From the NCBI RefSeq assembly GCF_024757985.1, contig NZ_CP103289.1, forward strand, positions 2,356,001 through 2,420,000: a stretch of 64,000 nt of DNA, in the 5' to 3' direction. Below, one piece after another: positions 1-7,303 of this stretch (position 1 is the stretch's first letter; each line of letters starts with the position of its first letter). The position numbers and the translations under genes are program-made. The DNA is from Cellulomonas sp. NS3. GTDB lineage: Bacteria; Actinomycetota; Actinomycetes; Actinomycetales; Cellulomonadaceae. Under the pieces are notes generated by a model. That model was not told the DNA's origin and made no database searches. It saw only the letters and a program-made list of their open reading frames with translations.

Positions 1-366
1 CACGTCGACGCCGTACAGCTGCAGGACGTCGAACACGAGGTAGCTCACCGGCAGCGTCCGCGACAGGGCGGCTGCACGGGCGGCGTCGCGCACGTGCATG
101 CGGGAGGCGAGCGCCTCGAACGACGGGATCCCGTCGGCCATCGCGACGACCTCCCCGTCGAGCACCGCGCCCGGGAGGTCCGCGAGCGCCGCGAGCTCGG
201 GGTAGGCGACGGTGACCTCCCGACCGCTGCGCGCGTGCAGCCGCAGGCGTCCGCTGGTGGTGTCGGCGAGCACGCGGACCCCGTCCCACTTGATCTCGAA
301 CGCCCACCCCGGGCCGCTCGGCAGGGGTGACCCGGGGGTCGTAGGGGTGGCGAGCATGGGCTGCAC
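1..366 (-). CDS. ATP-dependent DNA ligase, NHEJ type (N-terminal part, runs off the window)
   Basis: The minus-strand frame from GTG 366 to base 1 is open and gives 122 residues. It carries the nucleotidyltransferase motif I EIKWDGVR, so Lys26 is the expected adenylated lysine, followed by a DGEVVA motif and a VFDVLQL stretch, the usual order at the start of a LigD/LigC ligase domain. The family seals nicks with ATP and in bacteria works with Ku in non-homologous end joining. It is divergent from ku across 100 bases, which supports that role. An internal ATG at 357 is an alternative start; GTG 366 is preferred because CAGGAT lies six bases upstream, as in a leaderless promoter. Without the C-terminus, LigC and a LigD ligase module cannot be told apart. 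Confidence 0.85.
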   Translation of the reverse strand, partial: MQPMLATPTTPGSPLPSGPGWAFEIKWDGVRVLADTTSGRLRLHARSGREVTVAYPELAALADLPGAVLDGEVVAMADGIPSFEALASRMHVRDAARAAALSRTLPVSYLVFDVLQLYGVDV

Positions 367-466
367 GGGTCCATCCTGCCCAGGTAGGCCGTGTTCGGCG
401 CGCGCTCGAACGCGCTCTGCGGACCGGCGAGGCTGCGCGACACGGAGCTCGAGGAGGTGGTCGTCG

Positions 467-1564
467 GTGCGTGCCATCTGGAAGGGTGCCGTCGCCTTCG
501 GTCTGGTCAACGTCCCGGTGAAGCTCTACGCGGCCACGGGGGAGCACGAGGTCCCGCTGCACCAGGTGCACAAGGACGACGGCGGGCGGATCCGGTACCG
601 CAAGGTGTGCAGCGTGTGCGGCGAGACCGTCCAGTTCAGCGACATCGCCAAGGGCTACGAGACCGACGAGGGCGAGCTCGTGGTGCTGACCGACCAGGAC
701 CTCGCCGAGCTGCCGCTGGCGACCGAGCGCGAGATCTCGGTCGTCGAGTTCGTGCCTGCCGAGCAGGTCGACCCGATCCTCCTCGCGAAGACGTACTACC
801 TCGAGCCGGAGAAGACGTCCGCCAAGCCGTACGCGCTGCTGCGCGAGGCGCTCGAGGCGAGCGACCGGATGGCGGTCGTCAAGGTCGCGCTGCGGCAGCG
901 CGAGTCGATGGCGGTGCTGCGTGTCCGCGACAACGTGATCTGCCTCCAGACCCTGCTGTGGCCCGACGAGGTGCGTGAGGCGGACTTCCCGATCCTCGAC
1001 ACCGACGTCACGGTCCGCCCGCAGGAGCTCGCGATGGCGTCGTCCCTCGTCGAGTCGCTCGCGGGGGACTTCGACCCGTCGGGCTTCGAGGACTCCTACC
1101 AGGCGGCGCTCGAGTCGCTCATCGAGTCGAAGGTCTCGTCGGGCAGCACGCGTCAGGTGCCCGCGACGGCGGCGAAGGACGAGAGCACGGGCGGCGAGGT
1201 GGTCGACCTGCTCGCGGCGCTGCAGCGCAGCGTCGAGAAGGCCCGCGCGGGGCGCGGGGGAGCGGCGGACGCCGAGGCCGAGGCCCCCGCACCCGCGACG
1301 CGCACGCGTGCGTCGTCGGACGCGGACGGCGACGCCGGTGGCGCCGGTGGCGCCGGTGCTGGACGCAAGCCGGCGGCGAAGCGCGCGTCGAAGGCGTCCG
1401 CGAGCGCGAAGGACGACGCCCCGGCGGCGAGCACGAGGTCCCGCCGCGCGAAGGCCGACGACGACGGCGACGCGGCCGCGACCCCGAAGAAGCGCGCGTC
1501 GACGGCACGGTCGGGCGCGGCCAAGGAGCCCGCGAAGACCGCGTCGCGTCGTCGGGCGTCCTGA
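467..1564 (+). CDS. ku: Non-homologous end-joining protein Ku
   Basis: A 365-residue protein starting MRAIWKGAVAFGLVNVPVKL, the hallmark N-terminus of bacterial Ku. Ku forms a homodimeric ring on double-strand DNA ends and recruits the NHEJ ligase. GTG 467 is chosen because this is the conserved family start and GAGGAGGTGG lies six bases before it; the longer open frame upstream has no family similarity. Residues about 1-260 form the Ku core. From about residue 270 the protein becomes a low-complexity Lys/Ala/Arg-rich tail, as in other actinobacterial Ku proteins, where such tails bind DNA. The divergent ligase gene and the PHP gene five bases downstream complete a repair cluster. Confidence 0.95.
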   Translation: MRAIWKGAVAFGLVNVPVKLYAATGEHEVPLHQVHKDDGGRIRYRKVCSVCGETVQFSDIAKGYETDEGELVVLTDQDLAELPLATEREISVVEFVPAEQVDPILLAKTYYLEPEKTSAKPYALLREALEASDRMAVVKVALRQRESMAVLRVRDNVICLQTLLWPDEVREADFPILDTDVTVRPQELAMASSLVESLAGDFDPSGFEDSYQAALESLIESKVSSGSTRQVPATAAKDESTGGEVVDLLAALQRSVEKARAGRGGAADAEAEAPAPATRTRASSDADGDAGGAGGAGAGRKPAAKRASKASASAKDDAPAASTRSRRAKADDDGDAAATPKKRASTARSGAAKEPAKTASRRRAS

Positions 1565-1568
1565 GGCC

Positions 1569-2618
1569 GTGGGGCACGACCCGGCGGACCTGCGCGAGCG
1601 CGTGGTCGCGACGCTGCGGCGTGTCGCGTTCCTGCTCGAGCGGGCGCAGGAGAGCGGGTACCGGGCCGAGGCGTTCCGCGGGGCGGCGCGCGCGATCGAG
1701 AGGCTCGGGGCCGGCGAGGTCGCCGCACGCGTCGCCGCCGGGACCCTGACCGACCTCCCGGGCGTCGGCGCGCGCACCGCGCAGGTCGCTGCCGACGTGG
1801 CGGCCGGGGGAGCGGTCGCCTACCTCGCCGACCTCGAGGAGCGGCTCGGGGCACGCGCGTCGGACACCGGGCCGGGGGCGGCCCTCCGGGAGGCGCTGCG
1901 CGGGGACCTGCACGCGCACACCGAGGCCAGCGACGGGTCGAGCCCGGTGCAGGAGATGGTGCTCGCGGCGATCGACCTGGGCCACGAGTACCTCGCGATC
2001 ACCGACCACTCGCCGCGCCTCACGGTCGCGAACGGGCTGAGCGCCGCGCGGCTGCGGGCGCAGCTCGAGCAGGTCGCCGCGCTGAACCGCGCGGTCGGAC
2101 CGTTCCGGGTGCTCACCGGCATCGAGGTCGACATCCTCGACGACGGGTCCCTCGACCAGGACCCGGACCTGCTCGACGAGCTCGACGTCGTCGTCGCGTC
2201 GGTGCACTCGAAGCTGCGCATGGGCCGCGAGGAGATGACCCGGCGCATGGTCGCGGCGGTCAGCGACCCGCGCACCGACGTCCTCGGGCACTGCACGGGC
2301 CGGCGCCTCACCGGCCGGCCGCGCCCCGAGAGCGAGTTCGACGCCCGCGCGGTGTTCGAGGCGTGCGCGGCGCACGGTGTCGCCGTCGAGATCAACAGCC
2401 GCCCCGACCGGCTGGACCCGCCGCACGCACTGCTCGACGTCGCCGTCGAGGCCGGGTGCGTGTTCTCGGTCGACTCGGACGCGCACGCCCCGGGGCAGCT
2501 CGACTGGCAGGTCGCCGGCTGCGAGCGCGCCGTCCAGCACGGCCTGGGTCCGGACCGGATCGTGTGCGCCTGGCCCGTCGAGCGGCTCCTCGACCGGGCG
2601 GAGCGGCTCGTCGGGTGA
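1569..2618 (+). CDS. PHP-domain phosphoesterase with PolX-like helix-hairpin-helix N-terminus
   Basis: A 349-residue protein. Residues about 8-95 resemble the 8-kDa helix-hairpin-helix region of family X DNA polymerases, including LTDLPGVGART at 60-70. Residues about 112-349 form a PHP domain with the metal-binding motifs DLHAHTEASDGSS (His115, His117), ITDHS (Asp146, His147), VHSK, LGHCTGR, EINSRPDR and SVDSDAHA. No polymerase palm lies between the two parts. PHP domains in bacterial PolX are Mn-dependent 3'-5' exonucleases or phosphoesterases, so an end-trimming nuclease is plausible, though histidinol-phosphatase-like activity cannot be excluded. GTG 1569 lies five bases after the ku stop, suggesting co-transcription and a repair role. 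Confidence 0.8.
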   Translation: MGHDPADLRERVVATLRRVAFLLERAQESGYRAEAFRGAARAIERLGAGEVAARVAAGTLTDLPGVGARTAQVAADVAAGGAVAYLADLEERLGARASDTGPGAALREALRGDLHAHTEASDGSSPVQEMVLAAIDLGHEYLAITDHSPRLTVANGLSAARLRAQLEQVAALNRAVGPFRVLTGIEVDILDDGSLDQDPDLLDELDVVVASVHSKLRMGREEMTRRMVAAVSDPRTDVLGHCTGRRLTGRPRPESEFDARAVFEACAAHGVAVEINSRPDRLDPPHALLDVAVEAGCVFSVDSDAHAPGQLDWQVAGCERAVQHGLGPDRIVCAWPVERLLDRAERLVG

Positions 2619-2662
2619 CGCGCGCGACCCCCGTCCTGGCGTGCGCGGGCCTGAGCGGCCAC

Positions 2663-2668
2663 TAAGGT
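2663..2668 (+). promoter_or_regulatory. Candidate -10 box for hup
   Basis: TAAGGT lies about 115 bases before the hup start. Two stem-loops sit in the presumed leader: 2687-2712 (11-bp stem with one mismatch, CCCC loop) and 2733-2749 (7-bp stem, TGT loop). No clear -35 box is visible. Confidence 0.45.
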
Positions 2669-2781
2669 CGTCCGCGACAGGCCGACGGCGGAGGGGTCCC
2701 CACCCCGCCGCCACGGGTGCGGCCTGAACGTCCGGGCGTGTCGCCCGGGCAGGCACGTCCGACCTACAAGGAGCACATCCC

Positions 2782-3063
2782 GTGAGCGTGAACCGCACCG
2801 AGCTCGTCCAGGCCATCGCCGCCAAGGCGGGTCTGACCAACACCGCCGCCGACGCGGCGCTCAAGGCCTTCCAGGAGGTCCTGGTCGAGCAGCTCTCCGC
2901 CGGCGAGAGCGTCACCATCCCCGGGCTGCTCGCAGTCTCCCGTGCGGACCGTTCCGCTCGTACCGGCATCAACCCGCAGACCGGCGAGAAGCTCGAGATC
3001 CCCGCCGGCTACCGCGTGAAGCTCACGGCCGGCAGCGCCCTCAAGCGCGCCGTCGCCAAGTAG
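2782..3063 (+). CDS. hup: HU-family DNA-binding protein
   Basis: A 93-residue nucleoid protein that bends DNA as a dimer. The sequence starts MSVNRTELVQAIAAKAGLTN and includes the family signature GINPQTGEKLEIPAGYRVKL in the beta-arm region. The length is that of a classical HU, without the long lysine-rich tail of mycobacterial HupB. GTG 2782 is preceded by AAGGAG at 2769-2774. The gene stands alone between its own leader and a strong terminator. Confidence 0.95.
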   Translation: MSVNRTELVQAIAAKAGLTNTAADAALKAFQEVLVEQLSAGESVTIPGLLAVSRADRSARTGINPQTGEKLEIPAGYRVKLTAGSALKRAVAK

Positions 3064-3104
3064 TCGCACCCCCGCGGGCGCCGCATCCGGGCGCCCGACC
3101 GGCC

Positions 3105-3135
3105 CGGGCCCTCGTGCTGACCGCACGGGGGCCCG
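3105..3135 (+). terminator. Terminator after hup
   Basis: A 13-bp stem (3105-3117 pairing with 3123-3135, one G:T pair) closes on the loop TGACC. It lies 42 bases past the hup stop and just before the zur promoter. There is no T-run, as is usual in this genome. Confidence 0.7.
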
Positions 3136-3176
3136 CGCCGTGCGACCCCGACCCGGGCCTGCACGTGCCGCTCGCC

Positions 3177-3182
3177 TAGAAT
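3177..3182 (+). promoter_or_regulatory. Candidate -10 box for zur
   Basis: TAGAAT, one of the closest matches to TANNNT here, lies 66 bases before the zur start and directly after the hup terminator. No palindromic Zur operator was recognised beside it. Confidence 0.5.
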
Positions 3183-3247
3183 CGCCGGTGCGGACGGTTC
3201 GTCCCGCCCGCACCCCACCCGCCGCGTGACCGGACGGAGGAGAACCC

Positions 3248-3661
3248 GTGGCCGTGATCCAGCGCAACACGCGCCAGCGCGCGGAGATCCTCGCGCTGCT
3301 CGACGGGCTCGACGAGTTCCGCAGCGCCCAGCAGCTCCACGAGCTCCTGCGCGCCCAGGGGTCCTCGACGGGCCTGGCCACCGTGTACCGCGCGGTGCAG
3401 TCGCTCACCGAGAGCGGCGAGGTCGACGTGCTCCGCAGCGAGGACGGGGAGTCGGTGTACCGCCGGTGCGAGCGCCGCGGCAGCCACCACCACCACCTCG
3501 TGTGCCGGTACTGCGGGCGGACCGTCGAGATCGACGGGCCCGCCGCGGAGACCTGGGCGGACCAGATCGCCGCCGCGCACGCGTTCGTCGACGTCGAGCA
3601 CACCATCGAGCTCGTCGGGACGTGCGCGGACTGCCGGGCGGCGCGCAGCGCGCAGCACTGA
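3248..3661 (+). CDS. zur: Fur-family metalloregulator, Zur type
   Basis: A 137-residue repressor with an N-terminal winged helix (residues about 5-75, with TGLATVYRAV as recognition helix) and a C-terminal dimerisation domain. It has the His cluster GSHHHHLVC at 79-86 and the structural zinc pairs Cys86/Cys89 and Cys126/Cys129. HHHH next to the first CxxC is typical of actinobacterial Zur (FurB), which represses zinc uptake genes when zinc is plentiful. GTG 3248 has GGAGGAG six bases upstream. No zinc transporter genes are in the window, so the Zur call rests on sequence; another Fur subgroup is possible. Confidence 0.85.
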   Translation: MAVIQRNTRQRAEILALLDGLDEFRSAQQLHELLRAQGSSTGLATVYRAVQSLTESGEVDVLRSEDGESVYRRCERRGSHHHHLVCRYCGRTVEIDGPAAETWADQIAAAHAFVDVEHTIELVGTCADCRAARSAQH

Positions 3662-3722
3662 CGACCCCGGCCGCCGCGAGCGCCGCACGGACGGTGCGCC
3701 GGCGTGGGGGAGACTGGGACGC

Positions 3723-4775
3723 GTGAACCGACTGCACGACACCGAGCGGCGCGAGCTCGCGTCCGACAACTACGCCGGGGTGCACCCCGAGGTCCTGGCC
3801 GCGATCGCGGCCGCGAACGGCGGTCACCAGACCGCGTACGGCGGCGACGCGTACACCGCGCGCCTCCGGGAGGTCGCCGCGCAGCACTTCGGTGCCGGGG
3901 CGCACGCCTACCCCGTCTTCAACGGGACGGGCGCCAACGTGCTCGCGCTGCAGTCCGCGCTCCCGCGCTGGGGCGCCGTGATCTGCGCCGAGACCGCGCA
4001 CATCCACACCGACGAGAACGCCGCCCCCGAGCGGGTGGGCGGTCTCAAGCTGCTGACCGTCCCGACGCCCGACGGCAAGCTCACGCCGGAGCTCGTGGCC
4101 CGCCACGCGTGGGGGTGGGGCGACGAGCACCGCGCCCAGCCGGGCGTCGTCTCGCTCACCCAGTCGACCGAGCTCGGCACGACGTACACCCCCGACGAGG
4201 TCCGGGCGATCACCGAGCACGCGCACGGCCTCGGCATGCGCGTGCACATGGACGGCGCGCGGATCGCGAACGCCGCCGCGTGGCTCGACGCGCCGCTGCG
4301 CGCGTTCACGACCGACGCGGGCGTCGACCTCGTGTCGCTCGGGGGGACCAAGAACGGCGCGATGTTCGGCGAGGCCGTCGTCGTGCTCGATCCCACGGCC
4401 GTGACCGGGGTCGACTTCCTGCGCAAGATCGACATGCAGCTCGCGTCGAAGATGCGGTTCGTCTCGGCCCAGCTCGTCGCCCTGTTCGAGGACGACCTGT
4501 GGCTGCGCTCGGCCCGGCACGCCAACGCGATGGCGGCCCGGCTCCGCGCCGGCGTCGAGCGGCTCGACGGCGTCGCCCTGACGTTGCCGACCCAGGCCAA
4601 CGCCGTGTTCGCCGTCGTCCCGCCGCCGGTCGCGGAGCGGCTGCGCGAGGTCCGGCGCTTCTACGACTGGGACCCGGCCACGGGCTCCGTGCGGTGGATG
4701 TGCTCGTTCGACACCACCGAGGACGACGTCGACGGGTTCGTCGCGGCCCTCGAGGGCGAGCTGGCGCGGGTCTGA
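3723..4775 (+). CDS. Threonine-aldolase-family PLP enzyme (beta-eliminating lyase fold)
   Basis: A 350-residue fold-type I PLP enzyme resembling low-specificity L-threonine aldolases, which cleave threonine or allo-threonine to glycine and acetaldehyde. It starts near LASDNYAGVHPEVL and has FNGTGAN in the cofactor pocket, QSTELGTTY, HMDGARIANA (Asp contacting the pyridine nitrogen), and GGTKNG with Lys210 as the expected Schiff-base lysine. The length matches the family. GTG 3723 follows GAGACT by seven bases, so the transcript may be leaderless. It is monocistronic, between zur and a strong terminator. Substrate preference cannot be read from the sequence. Confidence 0.85.
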   Translation: MNRLHDTERRELASDNYAGVHPEVLAAIAAANGGHQTAYGGDAYTARLREVAAQHFGAGAHAYPVFNGTGANVLALQSALPRWGAVICAETAHIHTDENAAPERVGGLKLLTVPTPDGKLTPELVARHAWGWGDEHRAQPGVVSLTQSTELGTTYTPDEVRAITEHAHGLGMRVHMDGARIANAAAWLDAPLRAFTTDAGVDLVSLGGTKNGAMFGEAVVVLDPTAVTGVDFLRKIDMQLASKMRFVSAQLVALFEDDLWLRSARHANAMAARLRAGVERLDGVALTLPTQANAVFAVVPPPVAERLREVRRFYDWDPATGSVRWMCSFDTTEDDVDGFVAALEGELARV

Positions 4776-4785
4776 CCGCACGCAC

Positions 4786-4828
4786 GAGGCCCCGCGCGGC
4801 CGGTGGGGGACCGGACGCGCGGGGCCTC
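4786..4828 (+). terminator. Terminator after the aldolase gene
   Basis: A perfect 13-bp stem (4786-4798 with 4816-4828) and a 17-base loop, 11 bases past the aldolase stop. With the next hairpin it separates two convergent genes. Confidence 0.75.
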
Positions 4829-4868
4829 GCTGCTGTCACCCGGACATCACGGGGGGTGACACGTGGGG

Positions 4869-4907
4869 ACAGGTGCGGGGGGCGATCCGCCCGCCCCCCG
4901 CACCTGT
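4869..4907 (-). terminator. Terminator after the GH5 cellulase gene
   Basis: A perfect 16-bp stem (4869-4884 with 4892-4907) and a 7-base loop, 17 bases beyond the stop of the GH5 cellulase on the minus strand. Confidence 0.8.
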
Positions 4908-4923
4908 GCTCAGGGGCCGGCCG

Positions 4924-7176
4924 TCAGCCGGCGGTGCACGTCGCTCCGTTCAGGGTGAACGCGGTCGGTGCGGTGTTGGTCCCGGTGTGCGCGCCATTGA
5001 AGCCGATCTCGACGCTCGCACCGGGTGCGAGGCTCCCGTTCCAGGGCAGGGACGTCGCGGTGACGGCGGCCCCGGTCTGCGACCACGTCGCGCTCCAGCC
5101 CTGCGTCACGGTCTGCCCCGACGGGAATGCGAACCCGAGCGACCAGCTCGACAGCGCCGAGGCTCCGGTGTTGGTGAGCCGGAGGGTCCCCGTGAAGCCG
5201 GCGTTCCAGCCGTTCGCGGTGTACCTCACGGTGCACGCACCCGTCGCCCGGTCCGGCGGGGTCGTCACCGCGAGCGGCGTCGACGCGGCCGAGACGTTGC
5301 CGGCGACGTCCTTGGCGCGGACCGTGAAGCTGTACGCCGTGGCGGGGCTGAGCCCGGTCACCCCGAGGGTGGTCGTCGTGCTCGTGCCGACGAGCGTCGT
5401 CCCGCGGTACACGTCGTACCCGGCGATGCCGCTGCCACCTGCTCCGTCGGTCGAGGCGTCCCAGGCGAGGGCGACCGACGTCGCCGTGCCGGTGCCGGCC
5501 CGCAGACCCGTCGGCACGCTCGGTGCCGTCGTGTCGGTCGGGGTGGTCCCGGTCGTCGTGCGTGCGGCCACGGCGGCCGACGCGGCCGAGACGTTGCCGA
5601 CGCGGTCGGTGGCCCGCACCGTGAAGGAGTAGGCGGTGTCGGCGGTGAGCCCGGTCGCGGTGAACGACGTCGTCGTGGACGTGCCGACGCGCGTCGTGCC
5701 GCGGTAGACCTCGTAGCCCGCGACGCCCGAGCCGGCGTCGGTCGACGCGGTCCAGGTCAGCGACACGCTCGAGGCGGTGGTCGCCGCGACGGTCACGCCG
5801 GTCGGGACCGACGGGGCCGTGGTGTCGGTGGGCTCGCCGCCGCCTCCCGTCGCCTCGCTGAGCGAGATGCCCGTGGTGCTGGCCGCGCCGCCGAGCTTGA
5901 CCTGGTGGTCGAGGCTGATGAACTTGCCGCCCTCGGCCCACAGCGCGGGCTTCACGAGCGCGTACTTGGCCTCGTCCCACGACACCCAGTCGTTGCCGAG
6001 GAGGCCGCCGGTGTCGCCCGAGTTCGGGTTCAGGACCCAGAACGTGTGGTGCAGGCGGTACTTCGCGATGAGGTCGCGCAGCGCCGTCATCCACTTCTGG
6101 TTCGGGCCGCCGTCCATGAAGCCGCCCCACTCACCGATGAGGAGCGGCGCGATGTCCTGCTTGTGGATGTAGAGCCAGTTCGGGTCCCACACGTCGCGCT
6201 CAAGCGTCGTCGCGTCCCACGTGCCCGTGAACCAGGGCTGCTCGAACACGAGCGGGCCGTAGTCGTGCGGGGAGTACACGAGCTGGTCCTGGTTCGCCCC
6301 GAGGTCGATCGGGTGGTCGGCGACGCCGCGCAGCTGGCCGCCCCACCACGTGTTGTACCAGTCGTCCTTGTTCTTCGAGGTCCAGCTCGCGCCGTCCTTC
6401 GGGTACACCGCGGTGCCCTCGACGAAGATCAGCAGGTTCGGGTTGATCGCGAGGATCCGCCTGCCGGCGGTCTCGGCGAAGTGCTTGAAGTTGTCCGCGT
6501 CGGTGGTGTCGTTCCACTTCGCGAACTCCGGCTCCGAGAACGAGCCGTGCGGTTCGTTCTTGACGTCCGCACCGATGATCGTGTCGTTGGTCCTGTAGCG
6601 AGCGGTGACCCACTCCCACGCCTCGTAGACCTTCTCGGTCGTGATCGAGCCCTTCCACCACATCGGGTAGACGTGCCCGGAGTTGTCCGCCTCGGCGCTG
6701 TGCAGGTCGAGGAACACCTTGAGGCCGTACTTCTCGCACAGCTCGAGGAACCGGTCGAAGATCTGCAGGTTGTCCAGGCCGACCAGGTCCGGGTTCGCGA
6801 ACGTGTTGACGTTCGGCGCCGCGACGGTCCTGCCCTGGGACCACTCGAGGAGCAGCTGCGCGGAGATCGGCACGCGCACGACGTTGAGCCCGCGGTCCGC
6901 CATGGCCTTCGTGGTCTGCTCGAGGTTCGCGGACCACAGCCCGTGGAACACGCGCTCGCTCGCGTTGAACCCGAACCAGTTGACGCCGGTCAGCCAGACC
7001 TCCTGGCCGGCCTCGTCGACGATCTGGTTGCCCTCGACGTGCAGCCAGTCCTGCGCGGGGGCGGCCTGCGCGGGAGCCGCCAGGACCATCGGGCCGGCGA
7101 GGACCGCGGCGGCGGCGGCGGCCGAGACCGCGGCGCGCAGGCGGCGCGGGGCCGCCGACCAGGGTGCGTGGGACAC
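4924..7176 (-). CDS. cenD: Secreted GH5 endo-beta-1,4-glucanase with two FnIII repeats and CBM2 (CenD-like)
   Basis: A 750-residue secreted cellulase. Residues 1-38 are a signal peptide (PRRLR, Ala-rich core, likely cleavage after APAQA). About 45-440 is a GH5 catalytic domain with acid/base Glu208 in KNEPHG and nucleophile Glu349 in IGEWGG. Two fibronectin III repeats follow (about 450-540 and 547-638), then a C-terminal CBM2 (about 646-750) with end cysteines and WSATWSQTG. Order and length match C. fimi endoglucanase D. It cuts internal beta-1,4 bonds outside the cell. GTG 7176 is chosen because GGAAGG precedes it and a signal peptide follows; the frame stays open upstream to 7401 only as low-complexity APAPAP sequence. 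The GH6 gene is upstream, separated by a terminator. Confidence 0.93.
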   Translation of the reverse strand: MSHAPWSAAPRRLRAAVSAAAAAAVLAGPMVLAAPAQAAPAQDWLHVEGNQIVDEAGQEVWLTGVNWFGFNASERVFHGLWSANLEQTTKAMADRGLNVVRVPISAQLLLEWSQGRTVAAPNVNTFANPDLVGLDNLQIFDRFLELCEKYGLKVFLDLHSAEADNSGHVYPMWWKGSITTEKVYEAWEWVTARYRTNDTIIGADVKNEPHGSFSEPEFAKWNDTTDADNFKHFAETAGRRILAINPNLLIFVEGTAVYPKDGASWTSKNKDDWYNTWWGGQLRGVADHPIDLGANQDQLVYSPHDYGPLVFEQPWFTGTWDATTLERDVWDPNWLYIHKQDIAPLLIGEWGGFMDGGPNQKWMTALRDLIAKYRLHHTFWVLNPNSGDTGGLLGNDWVSWDEAKYALVKPALWAEGGKFISLDHQVKLGGAASTTGISLSEATGGGGEPTDTTAPSVPTGVTVAATTASSVSLTWTASTDAGSGVAGYEVYRGTTRVGTSTTTSFTATGLTADTAYSFTVRATDRVGNVSAASAAVAARTTTGTTPTDTTAPSVPTGLRAGTGTATSVALAWDASTDGAGGSGIAGYDVYRGTTLVGTSTTTTLGVTGLSPATAYSFTVRAKDVAGNVSAASTPLAVTTPPDRATGACTVRYTANGWNAGFTGTLRLTNTGASALSSWSLGFAFPSGQTVTQGWSATWSQTGAAVTATSLPWNGSLAPGASVEIGFNGAHTGTNTAPTAFTLNGATCTAG

Positions 7177-7198
7177 GGAGGGGACCTTCCGGTTCGGT

Positions 7199-7234
7199 GG
7201 TGCTGGTGCTGGTGCTGGTGCTGGTGCTCGTGCT
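7199..7234. repeat. Hexanucleotide tandem repeat (GGTGCT)x6 in the GH5 leader
   Basis: Five perfect GGTGCT units and a sixth with one change (CGTGCT), flanked on both sides by GGTTCGG. It lies 22-58 bases upstream of the GH5 start, between that start and the GH6 terminator. Copy-number change would alter leader length but not reading frame. Confidence 0.9.
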
Positions 7235-7250
7235 GGTTCGGGGTGCCGAG

Positions 7251-7285
7251 CCGTGGTCCCCGCCCGGGAGGGGCGGGGACCACGG
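7251..7285 (-). terminator. Terminator after the GH6 cellulase gene
   Basis: A perfect 15-bp stem (7251-7265 with 7271-7285) and loop GGGAG, 18 bases past the GH6 stop on the minus strand. It implies that GH5 is at least partly transcribed from its own promoter. Confidence 0.85.
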
Positions 7286-7303
7286 CCGACGGTCGTGCGG
7301 GTG

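Noticed and set aside
212-466. A longer Ku protein starting at 212
   Set aside because: It would overlap the divergent ligase gene and adds residues unlike Ku, while GTG 467 begins at the conserved MRAIWKGA with a ribosome-binding site.
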